DNA from: a virus
DNA: 38,436 nt
Strand: one strand, 5' to 3'
Virus record (IMG/VR): IMGVR_UViG_3300034019_000437
Location: 1 to 38,436 of that record
The notes under the pieces: model-generated
Database searches by the model: none
The model's input: only the letters and a program-made list of their open reading frames with translations
What the model was told of the DNA's origin: nothing
Program-made: the position numbers and the translations under genes
Part shown: piece after piece, positions 8,787 through 16,096 of the stretch
Position numbering within the stretch: position 1 is the first letter of the stretch
How the letters are laid out: every line of letters starts with the position of its first letter

Positions 8787-9475
8787 GAATAGGTTTTGGT
8801 TTTTATGGAATCTCCCATGGTCTAGACAAAAAAACTGGCTACTACAGAGACTTTCGTGATTGTTGGGAAAACATAAAAGAAAATGTGATTCAACCTTTCG
8901 TTGATTTGAAAAACGAAGCTGTGATTTATGCCTCCACCTATAGGATGGAAGATAAAAAGGCCGAAGAAGACTTTTGGTCTTATGTAAATCCTAGAAAAGT
9001 TATTTTTAGCCAACTTGAAGGTTCGGATGCATTTACTGCTAAATCTGCTCTGCATAATGCTTTTGATGGAGAGGATTTAGACTTGGTGGTTTTCACCAGG
9101 TTTGATATTCTCTTTCATCAAAAGATTACTACTTTTCCAATTGATTTCACCAAAGTTAATATATTTTTTCCGGAAGACCCGATGTGGTGGCAATCGCATA
9201 GATTTGTTTGTGATTGTTTCTATATTTGGAATCACAAATTTAGCGATCAGGTTAAATGGGCTATGAGAGAAACATATGGATGGCCCAGAGGCACAATGTA
9301 TCCGGATACACACGGTATACTAAATTTCTTAGTTCCAAGAATCGGTCCAGAAAATATTAGTTTCATGAGTAATCAAAATCATATTAGTAATGTGAATGAT
9401 TTTTATACTTTATGTAGACCTAATGTTCCAGAACACCCAAAGAAACACCCTTTCGTGAAGGCAAAATATGGCTAA
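8783..9475 (+). CDS. Uncharacterised sugar-block protein
   Basis: A protein of 230 residues with an ATGA overlap to the methyltransferase. It starts with a short strand (MRIGFGFYGISHG) and contains DLVVFTRFDILFHQ, where R-F-D sits at the end of a strand much as a DxD loop does in GT-A folds. Further on are Trp- and Cys-rich stretches (DPMWWQSHRFVCDCFYIW). This strand-acid-strand layout and the location between sugar enzymes suggest a glycosyltransferase-like fold. I recognise no family firmly, so the role is inferred from context only. It ends eight bases inside the next gene. Confidence 0.65.
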   Translation: MRIGFGFYGISHGLDKKTGYYRDFRDCWENIKENVIQPFVDLKNEAVIYASTYRMEDKKAEEDFWSYVNPRKVIFSQLEGSDAFTAKSALHNAFDGEDLDLVVFTRFDILFHQKITTFPIDFTKVNIFFPEDPMWWQSHRFVCDCFYIWNHKFSDQVKWAMRETYGWPRGTMYPDTHGILNFLVPRIGPENISFMSNQNHISNVNDFYTLCRPNVPEHPKKHPFVKAKYG

Positions 9476-10214
9476 TAATTTGATAGTGTGCCCCGCTGGA
9501 ATGTACATTCCAAAAGATTCAAGATGGAAACATGAAGATCATTGGCGATGGGTACATAATGAGAGAGATTATGAAACTCTCGTTATTGTTTATAACGATT
9601 TTGAACCTGAGCCAGGATCATATGATCATATTGTTCACATTAAAGGGCATAAGTGGCAGTTGATGCAGAAGGTCAAAGATATTATTGATATTGAACGATT
9701 CAAGTATATCGGTTGTGTTGATGACGATTTGATTACTGGATATCAAGACTTCAATACTGGATTAAAATATGCACAAGCATACAACTTCGGATATTGGCAA
9801 CTATCGATGCCTCACGATTCTAGTTTAATTTATGAGCCACTATTCAATGACCCAGCGTGTGATTTTTCTGAGACAAATTTTATTGAGATGGGGTCGTGCT
9901 TCTTTAGATTAGATTTGTTTAAATTTTTGATGGAGTTTATTGGGCACTGGAATCTAGAAATAGCATGGGGTATCGATAAAACCTTTTACGATTTGTTCCA
10001 ACAGCCCGCATATGTCATTCACTCTGCAATGATTCATCAACCATTTAGAGACAGTTATTATGATAAGACTGCTGCAATGAATGAAATGAACGATTATTTG
10101 TTTAGAAGATATCCAGAAATTCTTGAGAAACATTATGGCAGAAAATCTAATTTTGTCGATAGACAAGTGACTTTTAGAAAGTTTAAATTAAATGATAAAA
10201 CTGATAATTCTTGA
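9468..10214 (+). CDS. Glycosyltransferase-like protein with DDD motif
   Basis: A protein of 248 residues. YIGCVDDDLITGYQDF places three acidic residues at the end of a hydrophobic strand, as expected for the metal and nucleotide-sugar site of a GT-A glycosyltransferase. The later segment NLEIAWGIDKTFYDLF, with Trp-Gly-Ile-Asp, resembles DUF707-type glycosyltransferase-like proteins. The tail is Lys/Arg-rich. The gene overlaps its neighbours on both sides (8 and 23 bases), so it belongs to the sugar operon. It probably adds a sugar to a surface glycan. Acceptor and donor are unknown. Confidence 0.7.
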   Translation: MANNLIVCPAGMYIPKDSRWKHEDHWRWVHNERDYETLVIVYNDFEPEPGSYDHIVHIKGHKWQLMQKVKDIIDIERFKYIGCVDDDLITGYQDFNTGLKYAQAYNFGYWQLSMPHDSSLIYEPLFNDPACDFSETNFIEMGSCFFRLDLFKFLMEFIGHWNLEIAWGIDKTFYDLFQQPAYVIHSAMIHQPFRDSYYDKTAAMNEMNDYLFRRYPEILEKHYGRKSNFVDRQVTFRKFKLNDKTDNS

Positions 10215-10728
10215 TGTTGATGGAGTTTTAACTGATGGTAAGAAGTATTATGATAGAGATGGAACTGTCAGATTAAAAACTTTTTGTGATAAAGATTGGA
10301 CTGCAATTAAGAGATTTAGAGCACAAGGAATTAATGTCATATTCTTAACTGGTGATCCTTTTAATGTTTCAATCGCAGAAAATAGAAAGATTGATGTTAT
10401 AGTCAATCGTCAGAATGGAACTCACACCGACAAAGCAGATTACTTGAATGAAATATGTCAGGAGTATGGTGTGAATTCAGACGAAATTCTTTTTGTTGGT
10501 GATGATATTTTCGATTATGGATTGATGTCTTTAATAGGATATAAGTTTTGCCCATTTGATGCGGTAAATGAATTGAAGAATATTTGTATCGTTTTGAAAA
10601 ACAATGGCGGTAATAATTTAATATCTGAATTGTATGAATACCTTACTACTAAAGATATGATACCTCCTTACGATTTAAAAGAACATTTGAATCGAGTTTA
10701 TGAATTAGATAAAAAAGAGAAGTTTTGA
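10192..10728 (+). CDS. HAD-family sugar phosphatase, KdsC-like
   Basis: A 178-residue capless HAD hydrolase. Motif I DVDGVLTDG occupies residues 8-16, with the nucleophile and acid/base aspartates D8 and D10. Motif II is the FLTGD strand, and motif IV is VGDDIFDYGLM. The DGVLTDG signature and size match KdsC (Kdo-8-phosphate phosphatase) and relatives that strip a sugar phosphate in nucleotide-sugar pathways. The next genes encode a PfkB kinase and a nucleotidyltransferase-isomerase fusion. A phosphatase between 7-kinase and nucleotidyltransferase steps is the GmhB role in NDP-heptose synthesis, so that function is plausible but inferred. The start overlaps the previous gene by 23 bases. Confidence 0.88.
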   Translation: MIKLIILDVDGVLTDGKKYYDRDGTVRLKTFCDKDWTAIKRFRAQGINVIFLTGDPFNVSIAENRKIDVIVNRQNGTHTDKADYLNEICQEYGVNSDEILFVGDDIFDYGLMSLIGYKFCPFDAVNELKNICIVLKNNGGNNLISELYEYLTTKDMIPPYDLKEHLNRVYELDKKEKF

Positions 10729-11411
10729 TGTTTGATTTTGCAATTTATGGGCAATTAGTTGTAGATAATATCTTTGATGGCGATTTTAATACAATGAATC
10801 TAGGAGGCATAGCGAATACCGTTCGTGCCTTTAATGAGATTGATAATGGCTTGCAAATAGGAATATCACCTATGACTTTGGGATATGCTGATATTTTCAT
10901 AGAAAGATCGAAAAACAATCGAAGTTCTGTTGCAAGTTTGAACGAGCATTTAATCACACCAATCAAACTACTTAATTCTAGAGTTCACCATTTCATGTAT
11001 ATTAATGAACTTGAGAATTTACAAATGATTCCTTTTTTAGAAGGAGTTTTAACTGCTGATACCTGTAAAGGTAAAGAAATGAAGGATCAGGATCTAATTA
11101 AATTATTAGATTACATCTTTGTTTCTGATGAAGATTGTCAGAATGTAGATTTTCTAGTCAGTAATATTAAGAGAGGAGTATTCTTTCACACAAAATATGG
11201 TTGTGATTATATAAGCAGAGAAAACAAATATACATACAATATACCGCAAAATATGATAGTTAAAAATGCAAATGTGTTGGGTGCGGGTGATATGTTTGCT
11301 GCCGGCGTTCTGTATTCTCTATACTATATGAATTTAACTGAAGAAGATGCGATTCAGAATGCCTGCATTTTTACTTCGAATATGATTAGGAAATATAATG
11401 AAAAAGTATAA
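10728..11411 (+). CDS. PfkB/ribokinase-family sugar kinase
   Basis: A 227-residue carbohydrate kinase starting at the ATG of a TGATG junction with the phosphatase stop. MNLGGIANTVRAF matches the first PfkB signature (GGxAxN, substrate side). VLGAGDMFAAGVLY near residues 188-201 matches the second signature, whose Asp in GAGD is the catalytic base. It is shorter than the usual 300 residues, with much of the lid region missing or reduced. With the HAD phosphatase and nucleotidyltransferase next to it, it resembles the kinase half of HldE or HddA, which phosphorylate heptose-7-phosphate. The exact sugar is unknown. It overlaps the next gene by 14 bases. Confidence 0.85.
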   Translation: MFDFAIYGQLVVDNIFDGDFNTMNLGGIANTVRAFNEIDNGLQIGISPMTLGYADIFIERSKNNRSSVASLNEHLITPIKLLNSRVHHFMYINELENLQMIPFLEGVLTADTCKGKEMKDQDLIKLLDYIFVSDEDCQNVDFLVSNIKRGVFFHTKYGCDYISRENKYTYNIPQNMIVKNANVLGAGDMFAAGVLYSLYYMNLTEEDAIQNACIFTSNMIRKYNEKV

Positions 11412-12555
11412 TTTGTTACTACCTATTGCTGGTAAAGCACAGAGATTTTTGGATGCTGGCTATACAATGCCCAAGCCTCTGATTTTAGCAAAACACAAAC
11501 ACGTTATTGATTGGTCATTATCATCGATCAATACTAGAGAATGCAATCTAATTTTTATTGTTAGATTGGATCATATCTACAATTTCAGTATTGATAGAAT
11601 TTTAAAAAAGAAATTCGGATCCGACATTCAAATCTTTGTGGTCGACAAAGTAACTAGAGGAGCACTTGAAACCTGTGTTCTTGCTGAAAACTATATTGAT
11701 AACGATTTACCTCTCTTCATTTATACACCAGATGTTTATTTTGAACCTGTGTTTGATCCTGCAACCATCGATGAAAAGTCTGATGGTTTTCTCTTAACAT
11801 TCTTGGCTAATAGCCCAGATCATAGTTATACAGAAAAAGATGAATTTGGAAAAGTGACCAGGGTTGTCGAAAAAGAAGTCATATCACAAGAAGCTAATGT
11901 GGGTCTCTACTACTTTAAAAGCGGTAAAATGTTTTTGAAGTATGGGCGAGAAGTCATCGAAAAGAATATGTTGGTCAAAAATGAATTCTATATTGCACCA
12001 ATGTACAATTTAATGATTCGTGATAATCTACATGTTACTGCTGAAAATACAGAGAAAATGCATATTCTTGGGACACCAGAAACATTTGAGTTTTTCTGTA
12101 AAAGAGTTATCTCTAGATTTGGAGAAAAACCTATTGCATTAGCTTGCGATCATTCTGGATATGAAATGAAAGAGATTGCTAAAAAGCTTCTGATAAATAG
12201 AAATTTACCAGTTATTGATGTTGGAACATATGTAAATAAGCCATGTGATTATTTTGATTATGTAAGTCAATCAGCTAGATTAATCAATAATAATGATTGT
12301 GATTATGGTATTTCTTTTTGTAGGTCTGGGCAGGGTGTTAATATCGCAGCAAATCACTGTGAAGGATTAATCTCCGCTTTGACTTTTGATGAGTTTACTG
12401 CTGAATATGCAATAAAACACAATTGTGCCAATCACTTCGCAATTCCATCAAAATATGTTGATGAAAATATGTTTACTAAGATGATTGATATTTGGTTGAA
12501 TACTACTTTTGATGGAGGTAGACATTTCACTAGACTGAATAAGGTACTAAAATGA
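11398..12555 (+). CDS. Fusion of sugar nucleotidyltransferase and RpiB-like isomerase
   Basis: A two-domain protein of 385 residues. Residues 1 to about 235 form a nucleotidyltransferase that would activate a sugar phosphate: LLPIAGKAQRF is the nucleotide loop, followed by AGYTMPKPLI with the conserved Lys, and YTPDVYF holds the metal Asp. Residues from about 243 to the end match the RpiB/LacAB isomerase fold: ALACDHSGYEMK (D251, H252), CRSGQGVNIAANH with the catalytic Cys at 308, and HNCANHFAIP. RpiB enzymes interconvert aldose and ketose phosphates. Fusing isomerase and activation steps beside a kinase and a phosphatase suggests a compact pathway from ketose phosphate to NDP-sugar. The fusion is seen in the sequence. 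The pathway is inferred. Confidence 0.88.
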   Translation: MKKYNLLLPIAGKAQRFLDAGYTMPKPLILAKHKHVIDWSLSSINTRECNLIFIVRLDHIYNFSIDRILKKKFGSDIQIFVVDKVTRGALETCVLAENYIDNDLPLFIYTPDVYFEPVFDPATIDEKSDGFLLTFLANSPDHSYTEKDEFGKVTRVVEKEVISQEANVGLYYFKSGKMFLKYGREVIEKNMLVKNEFYIAPMYNLMIRDNLHVTAENTEKMHILGTPETFEFFCKRVISRFGEKPIALACDHSGYEMKEIAKKLLINRNLPVIDVGTYVNKPCDYFDYVSQSARLINNNDCDYGISFCRSGQGVNIAANHCEGLISALTFDEFTAEYAIKHNCANHFAIPSKYVDENMFTKMIDIWLNTTFDGGRHFTRLNKVLK

Positions 12556-12998
12556 TTCTAATATCTCATCGCGGGAATCTTGAAGGTCCTGATTCTACGA
12601 AAGAAAATGAACCTTCTTATATCGATAAGGCTTTAAGAAATTATTTTGTCGAAGTAGATTTTCGTGTTTATGAGAATGGATTTTATTTGGGACATGATAC
12701 TCCAGAATATAGTGTTTCTAAAAGTTGGTTGGAAGAGAGAAAAGATAAACTATGGGTTCACTGTAAAAATATAGATGCACTAAATTTTTGCATGGAGAAT
12801 TATTTTCATTGCTTTTGGCACGATAAAGACAGTTATACATTGACATCAAAAGGTTATATTTGGGCATATCCAGGAAAAATAACAATGGGTAAATGTATAA
12901 CTGTCATGCCAGAAAAAGTGTGGGATAAAGAGAAATATCTTTTAGAAAAATATTATGGAGTTTGCTCCGACTTTGTGAAAATGATAAATAAGAAATAA
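12552..12998 (+). CDS. Short GDPD-like (glycerophosphodiesterase-fold) protein
   Basis: A 148-residue protein with the opening motifs of the glycerophosphodiester phosphodiesterase barrel: ISHRGN near the start (His-Arg), ENEPSYIDKAL, then VEVDFRVYENGFYLGHD with Glu, Asp and a second His. A full GDPD has about 250 residues, so the barrel is either very small or incomplete. The second half (FHCFWHD, GYIWAYPGK) keeps strand-like segments. In surface-glycan loci such proteins are found beside transferases and may cleave or make phosphodiester-linked decorations. It is the last gene of the sugar block and overlaps the previous stop (ATGA). Activity is uncertain. Confidence 0.75.
   Translation: MILISHRGNLEGPDSTKENEPSYIDKALRNYFVEVDFRVYENGFYLGHDTPEYSVSKSWLEERKDKLWVHCKNIDALNFCMENYFHCFWHDKDSYTLTSKGYIWAYPGKITMGKCITVMPEKVWDKEKYLLEKYYGVCSDFVKMINKK
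12983..12990 (+). promoter_or_regulatory. Candidate late promoter element (one mismatch)
   Basis: GATAAATA differs from the T4 late core TATAAATA at one base and lies 32 bases before the ATG at 13023, at the end of the sugar block. It would place the head-internal-like gene cluster under late control. It overlaps the last codons of the previous gene and the region is AT-rich, so chance is possible. Confidence 0.3.
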
Positions 12999-13022
12999 AA
13001 CTACTTGCTGTAGAGGCAGGAA

Positions 13023-15731
13023 ATGAAATTTAAAGATTTTTTAGCTGAAAAAGCACAGAAAAAGTGCGTTTTTGCATTCGGAAGAATGAATCCTCCAACC
13101 ACAGGTCATGCAAAACTTGTGGAAAAAGTCAAAGCAATCGCAAAAGAGAACGATGCCGATCATCTAATCGTTCTATCACACTCTCACGACTCAAAAAAGA
13201 ACCCTCTTAGTGCAAAAGAAAAGCTAAAGTACGTTAAAGCTTTCTTTCCTGGTGTCAATTTTTCCGTATCTTCTTCTGAACAACCAAACTTTTTAGCACA
13301 AGCAGCATCTTTGTATAAAAAAGGTGTGACTGAACTTCATATGGTCGGTGGATCAGATAGAACCTCAGAATATGAACGTTTATTGAATCGTTACAATAAC
13401 GTAAAAGGTCCTCATGGTCTTTTCAATTTCACGAAAATTCAAGTACATTCTGCTGGCGAAAGAGATCCTGATGCTGAAGGAGTTGAGGGAATGTCAGCAT
13501 CTAAAATGAGAGAAGCAGCAAGCAAAAGTGATTTTGCTAAATTCAAACAAGGTGTTCCATCTAATGTTTCAGATAAAATTGCAAGGGAAATGATGATGGA
13601 TGTTAGAAAAGGTATGGGTATTAAAGAAAACTTTGAAAATATGATTCAAGTCATTTTGTCTGAAGGTGTTCACGACAAAGGTATTTTCAAAGCAATGTTT
13701 CTAGCTGGTGGTCCAGGTTCTGGTAAAGATTATGTTCTTGATAACACACTAGCTGGGCATGGGCTAACCGAGATTAACTCCGATAAAGCACTTGAATTCT
13801 TGATGGACAAAAAGAATCTTGATAAGAAAATGCCAGAATCGGAAAAAGAATTAAGAAACGTTGTTCGTGGTCGTGCCAAAGATATTACTGAATTACGCCA
13901 AAAATTAGCTCTTCTTGGTAGAAACGGGCTTATTATCAATGGAACAGGTGATGATCCTAAGAAAATAGCTAGAATTAAGAAAGAACTTGAAGAATTAGGA
14001 TATGAAACAGGTATGGTCATGGTCAATACTGCTGATGAAGTATCGAAGCAGAGAAATATTGAACGTGGTCAGAGAGGTGGTAGAACTGTTCCAGAAGAAA
14101 TTCGTAAAGAAAAATGGGATGCTGTTCAAGCTGCAAGACCTGAGTTAGCAAAGATATTTGGTGACAAATATCGTGAGTTTGATAATTCAGAAGATTTGCG
14201 TACAGCATCACCTGAAATTGTAAAAGCAAAAAAAGAAGAAATGCTTGACATTTTTAAAGGCGTTCAAGAATTTGTCAAAAAACCTGCTGAACATCCAAAA
14301 GCAAAAGAATGGATTGCTGGTGAATTGAGTAAGAAAGACACTTTAGGTGTTCCCAGAAAAGGCACAGAGATGGTTGCTCCTCACGGAGATACTGCTGCTG
14401 ATGAGGCTAGAAAACTAGGTCTCCAATATTACGGCTATGGGCGCTACGGTAAGAACGGAAAAGTTACTCATCATTCTGTCCACGGTAAATTGGTACAAGA
14501 TCCAACCCATGTTCAACAACAGAAAATGGAAAAGAAGGCAGCAAGTATACCTGTAAGTGCTTCTTCACAACCATTGAAGATGAAAGAGTCTTTGGATAAT
14601 GAATTCGAACAATTATTTGAAGCTATAACTGTTAGTGTTACTGCTGATACGCCAGAAGAATTGAAACAAGCTTTTGGTATGCTTACAGGTAACGGTGAGA
14701 AAGAAGTAGAAGAAGAAACAAATGAATTTTCAGATACGAGAGCATTTGATGCATTAACTCTAGGCAAAAAAGTTCCAGTTTTTGAAGATTTGAGAAATTG
14801 GTTTAATCCGAAACATCCAGAAGGTGGATGGAAGAGAATCAATAGTAAAGGTGAAGCAATTGGTCCTTGTGCTAGAGAACCTGGTGAAGCTAAACCAAAA
14901 TGTATGTCTAACGAAAAGAGAGCACAATTAAGTAAAAAAGAACGTGCATCTGCTGTTTCCGCAAAACGTAGGCATGATCCTAATCCAGAAAGAAAAGGAG
15001 AACCTATTAATGTCTCCAATTATGGAAAAGGAAAGATTAGTGAAGAGTATACTGGCATTAAAAAAGTAAAACATGACGGATCGGTTTTTATTGCTTTGAA
15101 TGGTAAACCGAGAATCTATATACTCAGGAATGCTGCTGCGAAAGATGCACATCGAAACAACGGTGAAGTGGTCAAAGCAGAAAAAGGTTACATGGTTAAA
15201 TTAAAGGAGAGCTTAAATGTTCAATTTTCTGAAGAATTTGTTTCGCCCAAAGAATACGACGGAACCACATCCATTGGATGGAGCAATAAGAGCGGCACAG
15301 GACAAAATATTGATTCTACCCACACCATCGACCAAAGTCGAAGAGAAGAAGGAAGAATTACCATCACCGAGCATTGCGGTTGCCCCGAAAGTCACGGAAC
15401 CAGTGAAGAAGGAAGAACCGAAGAAAGTAGTGAAGACAGAGGCACCGAAACAGGTAAAAAGACCAAAATCACCCTCACAAAGATCAAAGAAAACTTCAAA
15501 CAGAAAATCAACGAAATCGACAAAGGCATAGAGCCTGGGCTTTCGATGGCTGGTGCTGGAGAAAGTCTAGGTCGCGATATGGGTGAGAAGATTAATAAAA
15601 AAGGTAAAGTAACACCTATCAAAGAATTAACTGGTGATGAAACAGGTGCAAGCATAGGTGATCAAAAAGCAGATGAGTTACAAAAGAAAGGTATCAGTCT
15701 TTCAACATTTAAAAAGAGAAATTACCTATGA
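13023..15731 (+). CDS. Multidomain protein: capsid leader, NMNAT-like domain, P-loop kinase, basic modules
   Basis: A 902-residue protein. The leader MKFKDFLAE ends at an L-x-E site. Residues 15-200 are a cytidylyltransferase/NMNAT-like domain (FGRMNPPTTGH at 19-29; MSASKMR at 157-163). L212-S213-E214 is a second possible cleavage site, followed by a P-loop kinase (AGGPGSGKD, K235) resembling zeta-toxin/polynucleotide-kinase types. Around 468-492 is a Gly/Tyr/His module. L531-F532-E533 is a third site. About 600-665 is a Cys/Lys-rich basic module (GWKRINSKGEAIGPC). Residues 732-836 are unusually rich in Ser/Thr/Glu/Gly and overlap another gene in a different frame. The tail (EPGLSMAGAG to FKKRNYL) looks ordered again. 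I infer a head-packaged polyprotein. Confidence 0.85.
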   Translation: MKFKDFLAEKAQKKCVFAFGRMNPPTTGHAKLVEKVKAIAKENDADHLIVLSHSHDSKKNPLSAKEKLKYVKAFFPGVNFSVSSSEQPNFLAQAASLYKKGVTELHMVGGSDRTSEYERLLNRYNNVKGPHGLFNFTKIQVHSAGERDPDAEGVEGMSASKMREAASKSDFAKFKQGVPSNVSDKIAREMMMDVRKGMGIKENFENMIQVILSEGVHDKGIFKAMFLAGGPGSGKDYVLDNTLAGHGLTEINSDKALEFLMDKKNLDKKMPESEKELRNVVRGRAKDITELRQKLALLGRNGLIINGTGDDPKKIARIKKELEELGYETGMVMVNTADEVSKQRNIERGQRGGRTVPEEIRKEKWDAVQAARPELAKIFGDKYREFDNSEDLRTASPEIVKAKKEEMLDIFKGVQEFVKKPAEHPKAKEWIAGELSKKDTLGVPRKGTEMVAPHGDTAADEARKLGLQYYGYGRYGKNGKVTHHSVHGKLVQDPTHVQQQKMEKKAASIPVSASSQPLKMKESLDNEFEQLFEAITVSVTADTPEELKQAFGMLTGNGEKEVEEETNEFSDTRAFDALTLGKKVPVFEDLRNWFNPKHPEGGWKRINSKGEAIGPCAREPGEAKPKCMSNEKRAQLSKKERASAVSAKRRHDPNPERKGEPINVSNYGKGKISEEYTGIKKVKHDGSVFIALNGKPRIYILRNAAAKDAHRNNGEVVKAEKGYMVKLKESLNVQFSEEFVSPKEYDGTTSIGWSNKSGTGQNIDSTHTIDQSRREEGRITITEHCGCPESHGTSEEGRTEESSEDRGTETGKKTKITLTKIKENFKQKINEIDKGIEPGLSMAGAGESLGRDMGEKINKKGKVTPIKELTGDETGASIGDQKADELQKKGISLSTFKKRNYL
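15203..15210 (+). promoter_or_regulatory. Strong ribosome binding site inside the 902-residue gene
   Basis: AAAGGAGA, with an ATG at 15217 after a seven-base gap from its AGGAG core. It lies within the coding frame of the 13023 gene, where no start for that frame is needed, so it points to a second gene in another frame. Confidence 0.55.
15217..15531 (+). CDS. Nested small gene, Pro/Lys-rich protein, overlapping another frame
   Basis: A protein of 104 residues read in the +1 frame within the 13023 gene. It has a near-ideal ribosome site upstream. The product looks natural: an amphipathic start (MFNFLKNLFRPK), a helix DGAIRAAQDKILIL, then a Pro/Lys/Glu-rich stretch (PVKKEEPKKVVK) and a very basic tail. 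Over the same bases the host frame gives a composition unlike the rest of that protein. Either the two are truly overlapping genes, or one frame arose by overprinting. A basic, proline-rich tail suggests DNA or scaffold contact, but that is speculation. Confidence 0.55.
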   Translation: MFNFLKNLFRPKNTTEPHPLDGAIRAAQDKILILPTPSTKVEEKKEELPSPSIAVAPKVTEPVKKEEPKKVVKTEAPKQVKRPKSPSQRSKKTSNRKSTKSTKA

Positions 15732-16093
15732 AACGCTATAAAGATTTTATCGCAGAGAGATGCTGGCCTGGGCATAAACCAGTACCGGGTAAAAAGCCAT
15801 ACTCTCCAGGTTCTTGTGTGAAAGAAGAAGTCAACGAAGATTGGCAAAAAGTAAACAAGGCTGATAGAACTGATGGTCTTTCACAAAAGGCTGTAAATGC
15901 ATATCGTCGTGAGAATCCTGGTTCTAAGTTAAAAACTGCTGTCACTGAAAAGAATCCAACTGGTAAGAGAGCATCACGCCGCAAATCTTTCTGCTCAAGA
16001 ATGGGTGGTATGAAAAAGCGTTTGACTAATCCAGAAAATGCGAGAGACCCGGATAGCCCAATTAACAAGGCTCTACGCCGTTGGAATTGCTGA
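15728..16093 (+). CDS. Small basic phage protein with capsid-targeting-like leader
   Basis: A 121-residue, very basic protein, ATGA-overlapping the previous stop. The leader MKRYKDFIAE is almost identical in form to the T4 internal-protein leader and ends at an I-x-E cleavage site. The mature part has a Cys-Trp-Pro-Gly start (RCWPGHKPVPGKK), then SQKAVNAYRRENPG and a KSFCSRMGGMKKRL segment, ending in RRWNC. Four cysteines spread through it suggest metal binding. I recognise it as a conserved protein of unknown function seen in many T4-like phages (I believe the DUF6321 family, named from memory). Its charge and leader fit a DNA-associated protein inside the head. That is inference. Confidence 0.8.
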   Translation: MKRYKDFIAERCWPGHKPVPGKKPYSPGSCVKEEVNEDWQKVNKADRTDGLSQKAVNAYRRENPGSKLKTAVTEKNPTGKRASRRKSFCSRMGGMKKRLTNPENARDPDSPINKALRRWNC

Positions 16094-16096
16094 TAA

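Noticed and set aside
14513-15019. Long open frame on the minus strand over the 902-residue gene
   Set aside because: All supported genes are on the plus strand, the peptide is Ser/Leu/Pro-rich as expected from an antisense AT-rich coding frame, and no ribosome site was seen.
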